This document shows, one piece after another, positions 19,441 to 30,517 of a stretch of DNA of 64,000 bases (the first letter of the stretch is position 1; each line of letters starts with the position of its first letter). This DNA is from Sulfuritalea sp. (lineage in GTDB: Bacteria; Pseudomonadota; Gammaproteobacteria; Burkholderiales; Rhodocyclaceae). The stretch lies in the NCBI GenBank assembly GCA_030651305.1, contig JAUSCI010000047.1, positions 1-64,000 on the forward strand, given 5' to 3'. The notes below the pieces were generated by a model. That model ran no database searches. It worked only from the letters and a program-made list of their open reading frames with translations, and was not told the DNA's origin. The position numbers were made by a program, and so were the translations under genes.

Positions 19441-20043
19441 CTAATCGTCAGAATGATTCTTGTCTTTGCCAATCACAATCCTGGCATCGCCAAGATACAT
19501 GTAGGGCGGGATTTCGAGGTTGTCCGGCGCCGGCTTGCCCTTGTATACGCGTCCGGCAAGGTCGAACGTGGAACCATGGCAGGGACAGAAAAAACCGCCC
19601 GGCCAATCAGCCGCAATTCCGGACTCGGCACCCGTCTTGAACTTCTCCGACGGCGAGCAGCCTAGATGGGTGCAAATACCCACCGCCACCAGAATTTCCG
19701 GTTTGATCGAGCGGGTCGCGTTCCTCGCGTAGTCTGGCTGCATGGGCTTTTCGGACTTGGGATCGGCCAGTTCGCCATCGATCTTTGCCATGGATTCCAA
19801 CTGCTCCTTGGTACGGTTGATAACCCAGACCGGCTTGCCGCGCCACTCGACAGTCATCATCTCACCCGGCGCGAGTTTGCTGATATCAACTTCGACAGGC
19901 GCACCGGCCGCCTTGGCGCGCTCTGATGGCAGCATGCTGGCCACAAAGGGCACCGCCACCGCGACACCGGCCACCCCACCGACGGCGGCGGTGGCAACCA
20001 GCAAGCGTCGCCGACCGCAATCGACTTTATCGTCACAACTCAT
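19441..20043 (-). CDS. petA: Rieske iron-sulfur subunit of the bc1 complex
   Basis: 200 residues. A Tat-type N-terminus (GRRRLLVATAAVG) doubles as membrane anchor. The [2Fe-2S] cluster ligands are CTHLGC (~residue 133) and CPCHGS (~152). First gene of petABC; AGGGAC precedes ATG 20043. An FNR-like site about 130 bp upstream suggests oxygen-linked control. Confidence 0.95.
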   Translation of the reverse strand: MSCDDKVDCGRRRLLVATAAVGGVAGVAVAVPFVASMLPSERAKAAGAPVEVDISKLAPGEMMTVEWRGKPVWVINRTKEQLESMAKIDGELADPKSEKPMQPDYARNATRSIKPEILVAVGICTHLGCSPSEKFKTGAESGIAADWPGGFFCPCHGSTFDLAGRVYKGKPAPDNLEIPPYMYLGDARIVIGKDKNHSDD

Positions 20044-20168
20044 GGTGATAGTCCCTGAATGCTCAAAATACGAATCCGGAAAGATCGCAATTGTAGCGAA
20101 ACTCGTCTCGCGATTAAAGCCCCGAGCTCACCCAACTTATCAGCGCTGACCGTTTATATTAAACAATA

Positions 20169-20182
20169 ATGATGTAAATCAG
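20169..20182. promoter_or_regulatory. FNR/CRP-family-like operator upstream of petABC
   Basis: ATGATGTAAATCAG has the TGAT-N4-ATCA dyad of FNR/ANR sites (consensus TTGAT-N4-ATCAA, outer bases differ). It is in the 287-bp gap between leuD and petA, in an AT-rich stretch that would carry the petA promoter (TTTACA and TATAAA-like elements on the reverse strand, not at ideal spacing). Nothing else is evident in this gap. Confidence 0.4.
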
Positions 20183-20330
20183 CTAGATAGAATCATTATC
20201 CGCACGGTGACTTTCATGCAATACGCAAAAAACCCTGCAGCAAATTCGATGGCTTGCACCAAGATGATGCATAACCACGGCCATCGCCGCAGGTCGCCCC
20301 GCTCTGCTTCTCCTGACGTCTGGCGGCGCT

Positions 20331-20978
20331 CTAGGCGCCCTGGGCAAACAACCAGGACTGCGTCGCCTTGTGCCTGGTTTCGAAGGCCTTGATCTCGTCG
20401 GCGTGTTGAAGCGTCAGGCCGATTTCGTCGAGGCCGTTGAGCAGGCAGTGCTTGCGGTGCGACTGAACCTCAAAACCGAAGGATTCGCCCGAGGGCAGGG
20501 TAAGTTTCTGCGATTCGAGGTCGACGCTGAGGCGGTAGCCCGGGTTGGCGTCGCACTCGGCGAACAGCCTGTCGATCATGACGGCTGGCAGAACGATGGG
20601 CAGGATGCCGTTCTTGTAGCAGTTGCTGAAAAAGATGTCGGCAAACGATGGCGCGATGATGACCTGAAAGCCGTAGTCCTCGATCGCCCACGGCGCGTGC
20701 TCGCGGCTGGAACCGCAGCCGAAGTTGTCACGCGCGAGCAGGATCTGTGCCCCTTTGTAACGCGCCAGGTTGAGGACAAAGTCCGCGCGCAGCGGTCGGT
20801 GGCTGCAGTCCATGCCCGGCTCGCCATGGTCGGCATAGCGCCACTCGTCGAACAGGTAGGGGCCGAAACCGGTGCGCTTGATCGACTTGAGGAACTGCTT
20901 GGGAATGATGGCATCGGTGTCGACGTTGGCTCGGTCGAGCGGACACACAAGGCCGTCGATTTGCTTGAATGCTTTCAT
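20331..20978 (-). CDS. leuD: 3-isopropylmalate dehydratase small subunit
   Basis: 215 residues, full length. The swivel-domain motif [20 protein letters not shown] is present near residue 70. With LeuC it isomerises 2- to 3-isopropylmalate in leucine synthesis; in a cell with citramalate synthase (gene at 23327) the same enzyme can serve the citramalate route to isoleucine. It lies 15 bp after leuC. leuB is not in this window downstream. Confidence 0.96.
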   Translation of the reverse strand: MKAFKQIDGLVCPLDRANVDTDAIIPKQFLKSIKRTGFGPYLFDEWRYADHGEPGMDCSHRPLRADFVLNLARYKGAQILLARDNFGCGSSREHAPWAIEDYGFQVIIAPSFADIFFSNCYKNGILPIVLPAVMIDRLFAECDANPGYRLSVDLESQKLTLPSGESFGFEVQSHRKHCLLNGLDEIGLTLQHADEIKAFETRHKATQSWLFAQGA

Positions 20979-20993
20979 GTCGGATTCTTTCGC

Positions 20994-22403
20994 TCAGAAC
21001 GGGTTGCGGATATCGACGAAATGGCCGACGATGGCTGCCGCCGCCGCCATCGCCGGGCTGACCAGGTGGGTGCGTCCGCCGGCGCCCTGGCGGCCTTCGA
21101 AGTTGCGGTTCGACGTAGACGCGCAGCGCTCGCCCGGTTCAAGGCGGTCGGCGTTCATCGCCAGGCACATCGAACAGCCCGGCTCGCGCCATTCGAAACC
21201 GGCGTCGACGAATACCTTGTCCAGCCCCTCGGCCTCGGCCTGGCGCTTGACGATGCCGGATCCTGGAACGACGAGAACCAGTTTGACGCCGGGCGCCTTC
21301 TTCCTGCCCTTGACGACTATTGCGGCGGCACGCAGGTCCTCGATACGCGAGTTGGTACAGGAGCCGATGAACACCTTGTCGACCCTGATTTCGGAAATCG
21401 GCGTATCGGCGGCAAGCCCCATGTATTGCAGGGCGCGCTCGATCCCGGTGCGCTTCTGCAAGTCGGCTTCGCGGGCCGGGTTCGGCACGCGCGCGCCGAC
21501 CGGCAGCACCTGCTCCGGCGAAGTGCCCCAGGTCACCTGCGGCTCGATCCTGGCGGCATCGAGCTCGACCACCGCATCGAACCGGGCGTCGGGGTCGGAC
21601 GTCAATGTCGCCCAGTAGGCCACGGCCTTGTCCCAGTCGGCACCCTTCGGTGCGTAGGTACGCCCCTTGAGATACTCGACGGTCTTCTCATCGGGCGCCA
21701 CCAAGCCGGCACGTGCGCCAGCCTCGATCGTCATGTTGCACAGGGTCATGCGCCCTTCGATCGACAGACCGCGGATTGCCGAACCGCCGAATTCAATGGC
21801 GTAGCCGTTACCGCCGGCGGTGCCGATCTTGCCGATGATCGCCAGAGCCACGTCCTTGGCGGTGACCTCCTTGCCGAGTTGCCCCTCGACCTTGACCAGC
21901 ATGCGCTGCGAGCGCTTGGCCACTAGTGTCTGCGTGGCCAGCACGTGCTCGACCTCCGAGGTGCCTATGCCGTGCGCCAGTGCGCCGAAGGCGCCGTGTG
22001 TCGATGTGTGACTGTCGCCGCAAACCACCGTCGTGCCCGGCAGGGTCGTGCCGTTCTCCGGTCCGATGACATGGATGATGCCCTGGTTGGCGTGCTTGAA
22101 CGGAAAATAGACCAGCGCGCCGAAATCCCTGATGTTGGCGTCGAGGGTCTCCACCTGCAGGCGCGAAATCGGATCCTTGATGCCCTCTTCCCAGTGGTCG
22201 GTCGGGGTGTTGTGGTCCGGATTGGCGACGATGCTGGCGGCGCGCCAGGCCTTGCGGCCAGCCAGGCGCATGCCTTCGAAGGCCTGCGCACTGGTCACCT
22301 CGTGCACGAGGTGGCGGTCGATGTAGAGCAGGCAGGTACCGTCGCTCTCCTCGCGGACCACGTGCGATTCCCACAATTTGTCGTAAAGCGTCTTGCCAGC
22401 CAT
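20994..22403 (-). CDS. leuC: 3-isopropylmalate dehydratase large subunit
   Basis: 469 residues. Aconitase-family [4Fe-4S] ligands are in [15 protein letters not shown] (~345) and GCSMCLAMN (~405); [21 protein letters not shown] is intact. AAGGAG precedes ATG 22403 by 6 nt. It is transcribed away from the HTH regulator at 22536. Confidence 0.97.
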   Translation of the reverse strand: MAGKTLYDKLWESHVVREESDGTCLLYIDRHLVHEVTSAQAFEGMRLAGRKAWRAASIVANPDHNTPTDHWEEGIKDPISRLQVETLDANIRDFGALVYFPFKHANQGIIHVIGPENGTTLPGTTVVCGDSHTSTHGAFGALAHGIGTSEVEHVLATQTLVAKRSQRMLVKVEGQLGKEVTAKDVALAIIGKIGTAGGNGYAIEFGGSAIRGLSIEGRMTLCNMTIEAGARAGLVAPDEKTVEYLKGRTYAPKGADWDKAVAYWATLTSDPDARFDAVVELDAARIEPQVTWGTSPEQVLPVGARVPNPAREADLQKRTGIERALQYMGLAADTPISEIRVDKVFIGSCTNSRIEDLRAAAIVVKGRKKAPGVKLVLVVPGSGIVKRQAEAEGLDKVFVDAGFEWREPGCSMCLAMNADRLEPGERCASTSNRNFEGRQGAGGRTHLVSPAMAAAAAIVGHFVDIRNPF

Positions 22404-22471
22404 GTTCGCTCCTTGCTGGATGAAATTTGGCGCCCACCGACGGGCGCATGCAAAAAATGGTAACGAAGGAT

Positions 22472-22506
22472 TTGTACCCTGACAAGACCGGTAGTTATAC
22501 TAGTAT
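22472..22506 (+). promoter_or_regulatory. Promoter with overlapping palindrome for the HTH regulator
   Basis: TTGTAC (22472-22477) and TATACT (22496-22501) with 18-bp spacing resemble sigma-70 elements. A perfect 10-bp palindrome ATACTAGTAT (22497-22506) overlaps the -10, a good position for autorepression. It lies in the 132-bp divergent gap with leuC. Confidence 0.5.
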
Positions 22507-22535
22507 CGAAAATAATAGCCAGGAAAATCGGAATT

Positions 22536-23326
22536 ATGGACAGCCGCCGCCACGAGCTGGGCGAGTTTTTGCAAGTGCTGCGCAGCCGCTACGCTCCCGA
22601 AACTTTTGGCTTTCCCGCCGGCAGCCGGCGCCGTACACTGGGACTGCGCCGCGAGGAAGTGGCGCAACTGGCCGGCATCAGCCCGACTTGGTACACCTGG
22701 ATCGAGCAGGGGCGTGCGGCAAATGTTTCGGCCGATGCACTCGACCGCTTGGCGCGAGCGTTGCGCTTGAGCCGCGGCGAGCGCAGCTACATCTTCGAGC
22801 TGGCCGGCCGGCGCGATCCGCTGGCGGCAGCCCCGGAAGAAGATGCGGCGTCGGAGCTGCTGACCAGCCTGATGGCCAACATCGACATTCCTGCCTACAT
22901 CATGGGCCGCACCTGGGACATGCTGGCCTGGAACACGGCGGCGGGCGAATTGTTCACCGGCTGGCTGGATAAGCCGGTGAAGCCGCATGACCCGCCGCGC
23001 AACCTTTTGCGCTTTGTCTTCCTGCGACCGCAGACACGCAAATTTCTCGTCGACTGGGATACGAGGGCCCGCCGCATCACGGCCGAATTCCGCGCGGACT
23101 GCCGCACGCGCCTGGACGAACCGGCGCTCCAGCAACTGATCGAGGAACTGAAGAAGGCGAGTCCGGAGTTTTCGCGCTTCTGGAAACAGCACGACGTGCT
23201 CGAACGCCAGGGTGGGCAGCGCGGCTTCAACCATCCGCGCCGCGGCCTGGTCATCTGCCAGCAAGTGACGCTACGACCGGTGGATCAGGAACAGTTGAAG
23301 CTCGTGCTGCTGAAGCCGACCGCTCC

Positions 23327-23330
<4 letters not shown>
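22536..23330 (+). CDS. MmyB-type helix-turn-helix transcriptional regulator
   Basis: 264 residues. The N-terminal XRE-type helix-turn-helix includes LGLRREEVAQLAGISPTWYTWIEQG. A C-terminal MmyB-like ligand-binding (PAS-related) domain starts near IPAYIMGRTWDMLAWN, and the end region has QGGQRGFNHPRRGLV. Family members control short-chain dehydrogenase or antibiotic genes, but no such target is adjacent. The start codon is supported by the AGGA at 22520. The gene ends in a 4-bp convergent overlap with cimA. Confidence 0.88.
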
Positions 23331-24904
<1,574 letters not shown>

Positions 24905-24977
24905 GCTGGAATTTTACAGGGTGAATGCGAGAGGCGCGAATCGGATTTCAGGAAAAGCGGGCGTTGATTTCTTTCCC

Positions 24978-25571
24978 TCAAACGAAGTCCCGCCTCTCGC
25001 GCAGCGCTTGGGCCACCGTTGCCGCGTCGGAAAATTCCAGTTCGCCGCCCACCGGCAAGCCACGCGCGATGCGGCTGACCTTGAGGCCGCGGGCATGCAA
25101 CAGTTCGGAAAGGTAATGCGCGGTCGCCTCGCCCTCGTTGGTGAAATTGGTGGCCAGAATCACTTCCCTGACAAGACCGTCGGTGGCGCGCGAGAACAAT
25201 CGCTCGAACATCAGTTCCTTCGGCCCGACGCCGTCCAGAGGACTCAGCCTGCCCATCAGCACATAGTAGAGCCCGTTGTAGGCGTGCGTTTGCTCCATGC
25301 TGTTTGCATCGATCGGCATTTCGACAATGCACAGCTGTGACGCGTCGCGGCGCTGCGAAAGGCAGCGCTCGCAGATTTCTGCTTCGGTGAAGTTGTTGCA
25401 ACGCGCACAGTGATGCAACAATTGCAATGCGGCATCAAGTCCGCGCGCAAGGCGATCCGCCCCTCGCCTGTCACGTTGTAACAGATGATAGGCCATGCGC
25501 TGTGCCGACTTGGGGCCGACTCCGGGGAGGCAGCGCAATGCCTCGATTAGCTCATCGAGACTAGACGACAC
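24978..25571 (-). CDS. recR: Recombination mediator protein RecR
   Basis: 197 residues. An HhH segment ([20 protein letters not shown]), a C4 zinc finger ([16 protein letters not shown]) and a Toprim domain ([14 protein letters not shown] onward) are in the canonical order. The start is GTG 25571 with GAGG 6 nt upstream. It belongs to the usual dnaX-ybaB-recR cluster and helps load RecA at gaps. A 7-bp inverted repeat spans its first codons. Confidence 0.96.
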   Translation of the reverse strand: MSSSLDELIEALRCLPGVGPKSAQRMAYHLLQRDRRGADRLARGLDAALQLLHHCARCNNFTEAEICERCLSQRRDASQLCIVEMPIDANSMEQTHAYNGLYYVLMGRLSPLDGVGPKELMFERLFSRATDGLVREVILATNFTNEGEATAHYLSELLHARGLKVSRIARGLPVGGELEFSDAATVAQALRERRDFV

Positions 25572-25603
25572 GTCTAGCCTCGACGAACCCGTCCAAGCGA
25601 CAA

Positions 25604-25632
25604 CCTCCCCCTGTCCCCCTCCGGGGGAGGGG
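25604..25632. repeat. GC hairpin between ybaB and recR
   Basis: CCTCCCCC-type sequence pairs with GGGGGAGGGGG in the 126-bp gap ahead of recR. It looks like the G/C-rich dispersed hairpins seen between betaproteobacterial genes. It could weaken recR expression; no T-run is present in either direction. Confidence 0.4.
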
Positions 25633-25697
25633 GTTACTCATTTGCTCGCGTCGCTCGAAAACACGGGTCACCTCTGCTACCGCCGGTTGGATGTCTG

Positions 25698-26021
25698 TCA
25701 GAACGGCAGCTTCATTCCGGGCGGAAGGTTGAGGCCGGCGGTAAAACCGCCCATCTTTTCGGCAGTGGTTGCCTCCGCGCGCCGATTGGCGTCGTTGAGT
25801 GCCGCGGCAATCAGGTCTTCCAGCATTTCCTTGTCATCCATCACCGAGGGATCGATGGTGACGCGCTTGACGTCGTGCTTGCAGGTCATTACAACCTTGA
25901 CCGCGCCGGCGCCTGACTGGCCTTCCACTTCCACCAGCGCCAGCTGTTCCTGCGCTTTTTCCATGTTGGCCTGCATTTGCTGCGCCTGCTTCATCAATCC
26001 GGCTATGCCACCCTTCATCAT
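25698..26021 (-). CDS. ybaB: YbaB/EbfC nucleoid-associated protein
   Basis: 107 residues. [24 protein letters not shown] forms the dimerising N-terminal helix, followed by the beta-rich DNA-binding core ([11 protein letters not shown]). Two ATGs are adjacent (26021 and 26018), with GGAG about 10 nt upstream. Located 14 bp after dnaX as in most proteobacteria. Confidence 0.95.
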   Translation of the reverse strand: MMKGGIAGLMKQAQQMQANMEKAQEQLALVEVEGQSGAGAVKVVMTCKHDVKRVTIDPSVMDDKEMLEDLIAAALNDANRRAEATTAEKMGGFTAGLNLPPGMKLPF

Positions 26022-26035
26022 TTTTTCTGCACTCC

Positions 26036-27667
26036 TTAAACGGGTTTGATCGTTGCTTCGTCGATGCTGGCATCGAACAGATCCACCACATCGCGCACGA
26101 AGGGGTCCTGTTCGATTGAGGCGATCGCATTTTCCTGGCGTTCGCGCTGCAAATTGCGGTTACGTGCGGCCGGAGTTTCGGTCTCTGGCTCCGCCACATC
26201 AATCTCAAGGCGCAGCGGGCGGCTATACCAGGCTTGCAACTCGGCTTGCAGCTTGTCTTGCTGGGGCTTGCCGAGCAGATGCTTATGCACCGGTGACAGG
26301 CGCAATTGGATGACCGACTCGGTACGCTCCAACAACTCGCAATGCTGGGCCAGTTGCTTGGACATGCCGCTCAGCGGCAGTCGTGCCACCAGTGCGTGCC
26401 AATCGTCTTCCACCGGTGCAGCGGTTGTGGCTGCAGAGGCAGGCACTACGGGTGCGACAAGAGTCGGCGCTGGCGGGACGGCGGCAGCGGGCCGGGCTGG
26501 TGTCGGACGCGGCATGGCAGGCGGCGCCGTTCGCACTGGCGCTGGTGCCGCGGCCACCTTCGTCGCCGTTTTGACCATACCAGCACGCTCCGGTCGAAAC
26601 GCGTGCAGCCGCAGCAGCGTCATGACGAAGCCGGCATATTCGTCGGGCGCCAGCGACAACTCATCGCGGCCGTGAATGGCAATCTGGTAGGCCAGTTGCA
26701 GATACTCGGCATCCAGCGCCTGCGCGTAGGATACCAGGCGACCGCGCTCTGATTCGTCGAGCAGCGCCTCGGGGGCAAACTGCGCCAGCGCAATGCGATG
26801 GAACAGGGTCGCGAGTTCCTGCAGGCCGCCGTCAAACGACAAGCTGCGCGCATCCATCAGCTTGGCCACGTCGAGCATGGCCTGCACATTCTGCGTCACC
26901 AGGGCGTCGAGCAGCGCAAACAGATGTTCGTCGCCCACCGTACCGAGCATGGCGCGCACGCCCTCGTCTTCCACCTTGCCGGCGCCGTGGGCAATGGCCT
27001 GATCGAGCAGGGAGAGCGCATCGCGCATGCTGCCCGCTGCGCCCTTGGCCAGATGGCGCAGAGCGCCCGGTTCGAAAGCCACACCCTCGGCCTCCAGCAC
27101 ATGCGACAGATGGTCGACGATAAGCGTCTGCGGCATCTGCTTGAGGTTGAACTGCAGGCAGCGCGACAGCACCGTAACGGGAATTTTTTGCGGATCGGTG
27201 GTGGCCAGGATGAACTTGACGTGCTCCGGCGGCTCTTCCAGCGTCTTCAGCATGGCATTGAAGGCATGCCCGGAAAGCTGATGAACTTCGTCGATGACAT
27301 AGACCTTGTAGCGGCCCATGGTCGGCGCGTAGGTGGCGCGCTCCAGCAACTGGGTCATGTCGTCGACACCGCGATTCGACGCGGCATCGAGTTCCATGTA
27401 ATCGATGAAGCGGCCGCTGTCGATCTCGGTGCAGGCCGAACAGACGCCGCAGGGAGTGGAACTGACGCCGGCTTCGCAGTTCAGGGCCTTGGCCATGATG
27501 CGGGCCAGCGTGGTCTTGCCCACGCCGCGGGTGCCGGTGAAAAGATAGGCGTGGTGCAGCCGATTCTGGTCCAGCGCGTGGGTCAGCGCGCGCACGACGT
27601 GCTCCTGCCCCACCAGGGTGGCAAAAGATCTGGGGCGCCACTTGCGGGCAAGGACCTGATAACTCAT
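26036..27667 (-). CDS. dnaX: DNA polymerase III subunit gamma/tau
   Basis: 543 residues. The clamp-loader AAA+ core has Walker [13 protein letters not shown] (~45), a four-cysteine zinc site ([16 protein letters not shown]) and DEVHQLS Walker B. Domain III follows, then an Ala/Pro-rich linker (~385-430) and a short C-terminal domain resembling the alpha-binding part of tau. No A-rich slippery site is seen near codon 430, so the gamma form made by frameshifting in E. coli is not obvious here. Confidence 0.96.
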   Translation of the reverse strand: MSYQVLARKWRPRSFATLVGQEHVVRALTHALDQNRLHHAYLFTGTRGVGKTTLARIMAKALNCEAGVSSTPCGVCSACTEIDSGRFIDYMELDAASNRGVDDMTQLLERATYAPTMGRYKVYVIDEVHQLSGHAFNAMLKTLEEPPEHVKFILATTDPQKIPVTVLSRCLQFNLKQMPQTLIVDHLSHVLEAEGVAFEPGALRHLAKGAAGSMRDALSLLDQAIAHGAGKVEDEGVRAMLGTVGDEHLFALLDALVTQNVQAMLDVAKLMDARSLSFDGGLQELATLFHRIALAQFAPEALLDESERGRLVSYAQALDAEYLQLAYQIAIHGRDELSLAPDEYAGFVMTLLRLHAFRPERAGMVKTATKVAAAPAPVRTAPPAMPRPTPARPAAAVPPAPTLVAPVVPASAATTAAPVEDDWHALVARLPLSGMSKQLAQHCELLERTESVIQLRLSPVHKHLLGKPQQDKLQAELQAWYSRPLRLEIDVAEPETETPAARNRNLQRERQENAIASIEQDPFVRDVVDLFDASIDEATIKPV

Positions 27668-27790
27668 GCAGCAATTTTATCAGGCCCGCACAGTCCCACG
27701 GGGGGATACCGTCTCCGCTTCCAGCGGAGACATAACAAACTGGGCAGCCATTGATTCTTTGGCTACCCGGCGCCGTCAGACTGACGTTGT

Positions 27791-28309
27791 TTAGCCTTTC
27801 CTGGGTTCTGCTGCTGCGGGACCACCGCGACCAGGACCATGCCGATGCCGACCGGCATTGCTGAAATGCTTGTCTGCCGCTGCTTTCTGCTCGGGCGTGA
27901 GACCAGCGTAGAGACGATTGAAGGATTCGTTGACCGATTCCATCGCGGCGACGCGTTGTTTCATGATGTCCTGCATCTGCGTCATGCGCTCCGGAGCGGT
28001 CACCAGCTTGGTGTCATTCATGCGTTCGCGCATGGCCTGGAAGCCTTTGCCGGCTTCTGCTTTCGATTTTTCGGCGAAAGCCTGCCACAGTGGTTCCTGC
28101 TGGGCCGTGAGCTTGAGGTCGCTCTTGAACCGGGTCAGGCGCTGCTCGACACGGGCGCCCGGATCCATCATGCCGCCCTGCTTCATTGAACTGCGCTGCA
28201 TGCCCGGCTTGCCGTCAGGGCCGCAACCCGGGCCCTGCGCGTAGGCGATGCCAAAGAAAACGGCGCTGGCGGCAAGAAAGCCCGCAACGATTGCATGTTT
28301 ACGATTCAT
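27791..28309 (-). CDS. Periplasmic Spy/CpxP-like LTxxQ protein
   Basis: 172 residues with signal peptide (to ~25, AYAQ). The two LTxxQ motifs appear as LTAQQ and LTPEQ, separated by a Met/Lys-rich helical region. The Gly/Pro-rich tail is disordered. Spy/CpxP proteins act as ATP-independent chaperones or envelope stress modulators. AGGAGC 5 nt before ATG 28309 supports the start; it is a single-gene unit. Confidence 0.85.
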   Translation of the reverse strand: MNRKHAIVAGFLAASAVFFGIAYAQGPGCGPDGKPGMQRSSMKQGGMMDPGARVEQRLTRFKSDLKLTAQQEPLWQAFAEKSKAEAGKGFQAMRERMNDTKLVTAPERMTQMQDIMKQRVAAMESVNESFNRLYAGLTPEQKAAADKHFSNAGRHRHGPGRGGPAAAEPRKG

Positions 28310-28426
28310 GGTGTGCTCCTGTCGTTAATGGCTCATGGCAGGATGCATTTCAGCCGATGGCTGTAAGCCGGATGTGACAGAGGCAAGGAGTTTGTAAGGG
28401 AAGATTACAACAATCCACCAGCGGCG

Positions 28427-28539
28427 AGGGGGTGCGGCGAGCCTGACCCCCGGCACTTGCGGAAAATGGCTGTGGCTGCTTCCTTCCGGACCTGACCAGA
28501 TTCACCACCCCGCAATGCGGGGAGACCCGCCGCGAGGCG
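28427..28539 (-). ncRNA. ffs: Signal recognition particle 4.5S RNA
   Basis: The reverse strand contains GGTCAGGTCCGGAAGGAAGC followed by AGCC (28474-28497), the universally conserved SRP RNA apical loop and symmetric loop that bind Ffh. The 5' part GGGTCTCCCCGCATTGCGG resembles E. coli 4.5S RNA. The ends are estimated from the E. coli length and could be off by ~10 nt. Located beside dnaX-recR genes, as often in betaproteobacteria. Confidence 0.9.
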
Positions 28540-28603
28540 AATTCTAGCAGTGCCGCGCATCGCCGTCTCACCAGCGCCGACTTTCAAGTCGTCGTCACCG
28601 CGT

Positions 28604-28879
28604 TTACCCGCCGCCGCGCAGGTAATAGAGCGTAAATCGCTGCATGAAAAGATCCTGTTCGGCCGTCGTCAAACCATCGAACTCGATCTCGACGCGGTGG
28701 CGTTCGAGCCTAACCAGGCCAATCTCCAGCGGCGGAATCGGTGTCAGGCGAACCAGCCAACCTTTGCCGCGGAATTCTTCACCGACCTCCAAAAACGCCT
28801 TCTCGCCAGCCGCCCGTCGCAGTAGCCGGACGAAATCCTCTCGCGTCGTAGTCGCGTCATAGGTGCACGGAAAAATCAT
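28604..28879 (-). CDS. Small protein of the aor operon
   Basis: 91 residues, starts MIFPCTYDATTTREDFVRLLRRA. No family recognised; it looks like a small alpha/beta domain. ATG 28879 overlaps the MoaD-like gene's stop as ATGA, so it is translationally coupled and last in the aor operon. A role in cofactor insertion or enzyme maturation is inference from position. Confidence 0.7.
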   Translation of the reverse strand: MIFPCTYDATTTREDFVRLLRRAAGEKAFLEVGEEFRGKGWLVRLTPIPPLEIGLVRLERHRVEIEFDGLTTAEQDLFMQRFTLYYLRGGG

Positions 28880-29130
28880 CCGCCAGCAACGGGCGGCCAG
28901 ATGGACAGCGTTTCCCCTTGGCGCAGCAGGCGACTGGAGCGCTCGGCGGGCGGCACGAACGCGCCATCGATGAGCACCAGGTGAACCAGTTTCTGCGGCA
29001 GGCCGAAGCGCTCGATGATCTGCGCCACAGTAGTGGTTTCTGCAAGCTCAAGACTGAGCGCGTTGGTCTTTTTCGCCTCGGCCGGAAGATAGTCCTGCAG
29101 TGTGGCAAAGAGCTTGAAGGTGATGTTCAC
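28876..29130 (-). CDS. MoaD/ThiS-family sulfur carrier protein
   Basis: 84 residues from GTG 29130. The ubiquitin-like fold ends in PPVAGG, with the C-terminal Gly-Gly that is adenylated and thiocarboxylated. The GTG overlaps the stop of aorC (GTGA), showing coupling. It likely donates sulfur for the dithiolene of the tungsten pterin in the adjacent aldehyde oxidoreductase, rather than general molybdopterin; that specificity is inferred. Confidence 0.85.
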   Translation of the reverse strand: MNITFKLFATLQDYLPAEAKKTNALSLELAETTTVAQIIERFGLPQKLVHLVLIDGAFVPPAERSSRLLRQGETLSIWPPVAGG

Positions 29131-30380
29131 GCCGCCTTTTGCGCCGTCGCCAGATAGGCTGCCATGAAGCCCGTGGGATCCGCCAGCAGGCGGTCTTTCC
29201 ACTCTCCCAGCGGTGCCTGCGTCTGCACCAGCCCGCGCAGGGCGCCGACATGGTTGGTCCAGCCGATGGTCGTGGCCCCGATCAGCACATCGTCCTTGAA
29301 CTGCAACGACAGGTAACGGTAGCTGGCTTCGTCGACCAGTTCGACTCCCGACCCGCCCTGCTCCTTGCCTATGCCTTGCCATTGGCCGAATGAGGTCGAA
29401 ATGAGGCCCAGCGTATCCAGCACGTTGATCGCCAGGCTGCCGCCACTGACAGCGTTGCCGCCGGCCATGTTGTGAGCCGCGATACGCGCCTGGTCGACGG
29501 CGTTGGGCTGGATCGCATTGAGTTCGGGCCGCCCCGTATGAAAATCCGCCGCTTCGCTTACATCGCCTGCGGCATAGATATCCGCAACGCTGGTGCGCAT
29601 GCCGGCGTCGACCCGGATGCCGCGCTCGACGGCAACCCCGCTACCCGCCAGGAATGCCATGTTCGGTGTGATCCCGGCCGCGCAAATGATCAGATCGGCG
29701 ACGATCTCCTCGCCGGTGCTGAGTTTCGCCAGCAGGGCGCCGTCCTTCTGGGTGATGGCGGTGACGCCGGCATTGACGTGTACGCCAACGCCCTTTGCTT
29801 CGACCCACTGGCGGATCATGCCGCCGGCCTTCGGCGTCATCATGCGCGGTACCATGCGGTCCCCCATTTCGACCACGGTAAGTTTGACGCCGCGCGCCGC
29901 CAGGGCTTCCATGATGATGCAGCCGATGAAGCCAGCACCGATCTGCAGTACGCGCGCTCCGGGCTTGGCCTTCGCCGCAATGGCCCGCGCATCCTCGATG
30001 GTCCAGCAGGTGTGCACGTTGGGCAGATCCATGCCGGCAACCTTGGGCCGTATCGGTTTCGATCCGGTGGCGATCAGCAGGCGGTCGTAAGGCAGCCGTT
30101 CGCCGCTGGCGAATTCGACCTGCCTGGCTTTCGCATCGACTTTGACCACCATGCCTTCGATCAGATGGATGCGCTCCCTGGCGTAATGGTCATGGCCCTT
30201 TCTCAGATGAGTGCCGGTATCGGCAATCCTTCCGATCAGGAAATAGGGAATCGCCATGCGCGAATAGGGCGGCTCCGATTCGTTGCCTATGAGGGCGATT
30301 TCCGCTTCCGGCTGCAAGCGCCGCAATGTTTCGGCGGCGACCAGACCGGTCGGCCCGTTGCCAATGATGACGTGTTTCAT
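29127..30380 (-). CDS. aorC: FAD/NAD-dependent subunit of the aldehyde oxidoreductase
   Basis: 417 residues. A pyridine nucleotide-disulfide oxidoreductase fold: the N-terminal FAD motif VIIGNGPTGLVAAE, the NAD motif VLQIGAGFIGCIIMEAL (~150), and the second FAD segment VADIYAAGDVSEA (~280). In Aromatoleum-type AOR the FAD subunit transfers electrons from the Fe-S subunit to NAD. GGGAG precedes ATG 30380. A hairpin terminator lies between aorB and this gene, so its expression is probably lower. Confidence 0.88.
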   Translation of the reverse strand: MKHVIIGNGPTGLVAAETLRRLQPEAEIALIGNESEPPYSRMAIPYFLIGRIADTGTHLRKGHDHYARERIHLIEGMVVKVDAKARQVEFASGERLPYDRLLIATGSKPIRPKVAGMDLPNVHTCWTIEDARAIAAKAKPGARVLQIGAGFIGCIIMEALAARGVKLTVVEMGDRMVPRMMTPKAGGMIRQWVEAKGVGVHVNAGVTAITQKDGALLAKLSTGEEIVADLIICAAGITPNMAFLAGSGVAVERGIRVDAGMRTSVADIYAAGDVSEAADFHTGRPELNAIQPNAVDQARIAAHNMAGGNAVSGGSLAINVLDTLGLISTSFGQWQGIGKEQGGSGVELVDEASYRYLSLQFKDDVLIGATTIGWTNHVGALRGLVQTQAPLGEWKDRLLADPTGFMAAYLATAQKAA

Positions 30381-30476
30381 GTTGTCTCCCGAAGGGCCGT
30401 CCCGAGGGAGGCATCGCCCCCCGTGGGGGCAGCGAACGAAGTGAGCGTGGGGGCCATATTTGGTCCTTAAAACGAT

Positions 30477-30503
30477 CAGGGGACCGGCAACGCCGATCCC
30501 CTG
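30477..30503 (-). terminator. Intercistronic terminator/attenuator between aorB and aorC
   Basis: CAGGGGA/TCCCCTG forms a 7-bp outer stem with an inner CGGC/GCCG, followed on the reverse strand by ATCGTTTT. It is 14 bp after the aorB stop and could reduce transcription into aorC. Between it and aorC (30412-30455) lies a GC-rich dispersed repeat of the type CCCCCGTGGGGGC-AGCGAACGA. Confidence 0.75.
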
Positions 30504-30517
30504 AGGGTCTGACAGAG

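Noticed and set aside
27178-27192. A-run in dnaX as a possible frameshift site
   Set aside because: It falls near codon 160 (CAA AAA ATT), far from the ~430 position used for gamma production, and lacks the usual signals.
28562-28580. Recurrent TCTCACCAGCGCCGAC-like sequence at several places
   Set aside because: Most copies are codons for Val-Gly-Ala-Gly-Glu-Thr type segments in uup, lolD and moeA; the rest are chance in GC-rich DNA.
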